DNA from: Akebia trifoliata
Taxonomy: Eukaryota > Streptophyta > Magnoliopsida > Ranunculales > Lardizabalaceae
DNA length: 64,000 bases
Assembly: GCA_017979445.1 (NCBI GenBank)
Contig: CM030711.1
Span: 4,154,001-4,218,000, forward strand
Reading direction: 5' to 3'
In this document: piece after piece, positions 61,910 through 64,000 of the stretch
Numbering within the stretch: position 1 is the first letter of the stretch
Layout: every line of letters begins with the position of its first letter
Notes under the pieces: model-generated
Seen by the model: only the letters and a program-made list of their open reading frames with translations
What the model was told of the DNA's origin: nothing
Databases searched by the model: none
Position numbers and translations under genes: made by a program

Positions 61910-62210
61910 GGAAACTAGTGGCTGTATGCTGTGGTAGCACCCGCTAGGACTTTATATACAAAAGGTTGTGGTTGTTAATTGTTTGACAACGTTAAATTTG
62001 CATAATTGTTTGATTTTACTTTCTAAAAATAAATAATTTATACTAAGTGGTTCCGAAAATAGTTAGATTTATGAAAGTTGAAGATGAGGGGCATTTGGGT
62101 CTTTTCATGTTATTAGTTGGGGTGTAGGTCATCAATGTCAAAACATAGGGGTATCTCAAACATTTAGCAACATGTGAGGGGTTAGGTGTAAAATAATTTT
62201 TTTTTAAAAA
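61910..62210. repeat. Interspersed 'atctcaaacattta' repeat at the CACTA right side
   Basis: It contains aagttgaagatgaggggcat, then gtcatcaatgtcaaaacata and ggggtatctcaaacatttag. These correspond to the repeat blocks at 9480-9600, 11420-11765 and 21055-21680. It may be a fragment of a hAT-like element carried within the CACTA. Confidence 0.45.
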
Positions 62211-62720
62211 TAAAATACCCTATAGCGACGGTCGGCGACCGTCGCTATATCTATATTTTACTGTCGTTTTTTCTGACTGTCTTGGACAATCATTTTTTTT
62301 CGACTGTCTTGGACAGTCATTTTTAAAAAATCACTCCTTTTAAAACGACTCGTTTTCCGATTGTAGGGGCAGTCGTTTTTGGCGCATTATGATGTAGTGG
62401 TGTTTTGTCTTATATGGGCAAAAATGTTTGGAATGGGCTGATTTTTTGTGAGGAGATCATCCTTGCCAAAAATCAGCTCATTATGAAACTTCTAGCCCCA
62501 TGTTTACAGGTTGAAAATTTTTAAACCGTCCAATTTTTGTAAATCAATTTTGATGGGGTTAGAAGTTTTGGATTGGGATGATTTTTTGTAAGGATGATCC
62601 CCTCATCACAGAGATCATCCTCACAAAAAATCAGCCCATTCCAAACATTTTTGCCCATATAAGACAAACATGTTGTCGCAATGTGTGTCGTTTGAACCCC
62701 ATCCTATATATATATATATA

Positions 62721-63127
62721 GGGTCAGGTTCAAGGGCCATGTGAGAAAACATGTAAGAAAACTTTCGGCGGTAAATAAAATTTTAAAATATGGGTTAGAA
62801 ATTTTAGATTGAGCTGATTTTTTGTGAGGATGATCTCTATGATGGGAAGATCATCCAAAAAAAATATCAGCCCAATCTGAAACTTCTAACCCCATTAAAA
62901 GTGATTTAGAATGTGGACCGTCGATTTTTTTTCAATTTTTATCACTAATTTGTAAATCACTTTTGATGGATTTAGAGGTTTCTGATTGAGCTGATTTTTT
63001 GTGAGGATGATCTTCTCATCATAGTGACCATCCTTGCAAAAAATCAGCTCAATCCAAAACCTCTAACCCTTATTTTGAAAAACGAAAGTTTTCTTACATG
63101 TTTTCTCACATGGCCCTTGAACCTGAC

Positions 63128-63129
<2 letters not shown>
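62721..63129. mobile_element. Foldback element, member 6
   Basis: Outer arms are gggtcaggttcaagggccat then gtgagaaaacatgtaagaaa. The right end is the exact inverse (...cccttgaacctgaccc). The core hairpins are gggttagaaattttagattg...ggatgatctc. It is bordered by (TA)n on both sides (62705-62720 and 63130-63172). It is separated from member 5 only by the TA tract. Confidence 0.85.
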
Positions 63130-63181
<52 letters not shown>

Positions 63182-63655
63182 TCTCGTGTATTCAAGTTTC
63201 ACAACGAAATTAAAGTTCAAATGTTTATCTTCTCAACCATAATGCAGAACTAGCAAAACACAGAACCAGAAAATGGGTTTCGGCTGTGCAAGCTGCCACC
63301 AGCCACACTCTTCTCCCACTGGCGAACATCAAGGTAGGTATTTCCTCCCTCCCTCTCTCTCTCTCTCTCAAAATAAAACTAAAACCCTCTTTTTATTTAT
63401 TTATTATGCGAGGTCTATAATGACATAACCATCATCTTCTCCAGCCGGCGAGCATCAGGTAGATGGATAGGTTGAATCGGTGTCGGAATCTCTTTCTCTT
63501 TCTCTCAAAAGCTCAATGACATTGTCAGGTTAGGGTTTTTTTTTCGGATAAATTTCGAATATTTCGAATAGTAAATAATTTCAGATTCGAATTGGATAAT
63601 ATTGAATATCCGATAATTTATTTGGATACGAATTCGAATATTCGTTAGTGGTATT
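63130..63655. other. TA microsatellite and repeat DNA
   Basis: A (TA)n tract lies at 63130-63172. Then comes unassigned sequence with short CT runs (63345-63369). From 63540 there is cggataaatttcgaatattt / ggatacgaattcgaatattc text, the inverted counterpart of 53640-53780. It ends where the long LTR copy starts. Confidence 0.4.
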
Positions 63656-64000
63656 TGAAATCGCCTCGACCCATCTTCACTAAATAGTGGATATGGGTTC
63701 GATTTATTAAATGGGGGACTTTAAAAGAAGGGAGTCGCCACCTAGTTTAGGTCTAGGAACCATAAATAACTCCAAACGGATATGGATCAGTCCACGGATC
63801 AAAGATAGGTAAAGGGTCAGATTACGGGTTTCGGAAGGTGTTAGGCACCGAACCCGCCCGATCAACATGATCGATCTCTACTACGATTCAAAATCATCCT
63901 ACGATCAACATACAGAGATTATAGTCAAGGTCACAGTCCAATCATCATCATCAATTTATGTTGGGCTTTCCAACCAAATCCTATGGCTAAAAATTATCCC
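63656..64000 (-). mobile_element. 3' end of a second long LTR, inverted and cut by the window end
   Basis: The sequence is the reverse complement of 43910-44265. The start tgaaatcgcctcgaccc matches the LTR end ggtcgaggcgatttca. It includes gtgttaggcaccgaacccg and gggagtcgccacctagttta. Similarity is high, with scattered changes. Whether it is a solo LTR or part of a full element cannot be seen. Confidence 0.8.

Larger units (their letters stand above)
53873..62399. mobile_element. Pack-CACTA: 8.5 kb CACTA element with captured gene exons
   Basis: The left end is CACTACGTCATATTGCG. The right end in reverse complement is CACTACATCATAATGCG (two mismatches in 17). It is flanked by GTG on both sides (53870-53872 and 62400-62402), the 3 bp duplication expected of CACTA elements. 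Subterminal cagtcgttt / gacagtc motifs occur inside both ends. No transposase (TNPD/TNPA-like) is recognised. The interior holds a pyrimidine-rich leader-like region, then exon fragments of clathrin heavy chain, PFP beta, an unknown gene and alpha-expansin, all on the plus strand. Confidence 0.88.
53837..62704. mobile_element. Foldback member 5, split by the CACTA insertion
   Basis: The left piece is 53837-53872 (gggtgaggttcaaacgacac then acattgtgacaacgtg). The rest is 62403-62704 and ends, in reverse complement, ggatggggttcaaacgacac then acattgcgacaacatg. Skipping 53873-62402 (the CACTA plus one copy of the GTG) restores a ~338 bp element. Its arm then continues ttttgtcttatatgggcaaa, the same as member 4. 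(TA)n borders both outer ends. Confidence 0.85.

Overview
The window is nuclear DNA of a flowering plant, probably a eudicot. It is AT-rich. The coding exons are split by GT-AG introns, and one is a four-exon PIP1 aquaporin. SINEs, MITEs, hAT, CACTA and Mutator-like elements and a long LTR make up most of the rest. I cannot name the species.

Three host loci stand out. (1) A PIP1 plasma-membrane aquaporin lies on the minus strand (4932-6807) and encodes an intact 286 aa protein. (2) A GT64 glycosyltransferase of the EPC1/GMT1 type, which acts in Golgi sphingolipid (GIPC) mannosylation, lies on the plus strand (17866-24632). It has five exons and 329 aa, and its introns hold a hAT-like element, a SINE and a tandem repeat. 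(3) An NRT1/PTR (NPF) transporter-like gene (50295-52081) has open exons but an abnormal N-terminus. It abuts a retroelement RNase H fragment.

The most notable content is two large transposons packed with fragments of host genes. The first is a 9.05 kb Mutator-like element (28450-37503) with ~630 bp terminal inverted repeats and a perfect 9 bp target duplication. It carries pieces of a SERK-type LRR kinase, cytosolic GAPDH, the STE24 CAAX protease, replication factor C subunit 3, and the C-terminal half of SURF2. The SURF2 piece is joined to the inner edge of the right TIR. If a TIR-borne first exon and a 117 bp TIR intron are used, the five exons form one uninterrupted 267-codon chimeric reading frame. 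The second is an 8.5 kb CACTA element (53873-62399) with matching CACTA ends and a GTG target duplication. It carries exons of clathrin heavy chain, the PPi-dependent phosphofructokinase beta subunit and alpha-expansin, plus unrecognised exon-like pieces, all in one orientation.

The CACTA element is inserted inside one member of a foldback family that recurs at 47.7-49.5 kb and 62.4-63.1 kb. Each ~340-410 bp member sits in a (TA)n tract and contains two ~100 bp hairpins. Members share this core but have different outer arms.

Layout: 1-4.9 kb repeats; 4.9-6.9 kb PIP1; 6.9-17.8 kb MITE/hAT/SINE-rich intergenic DNA; 17.9-24.6 kb GT64 gene; 24.6-28.4 kb hAT element with a minisatellite; 28.4-37.5 kb Pack-MULE; 37.7-39.3 kb MITEs and a SINE; 39.7-44.3 kb a 4.6 kb solo LTR with target duplication; 44.3-47.7 kb retroelement debris; 47.7-49.6 kb foldback cluster; 50-52.1 kb NPF gene; 52.3-53.8 kb MITEs; 53.8-62.7 kb CACTA nested in a foldback; 62.7-64 kb another foldback and an inverted second copy of the long LTR, cut by the window end. 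All calls come from reading the sequence. Family assignments rest on remembered protein motifs and were not checked by database search.
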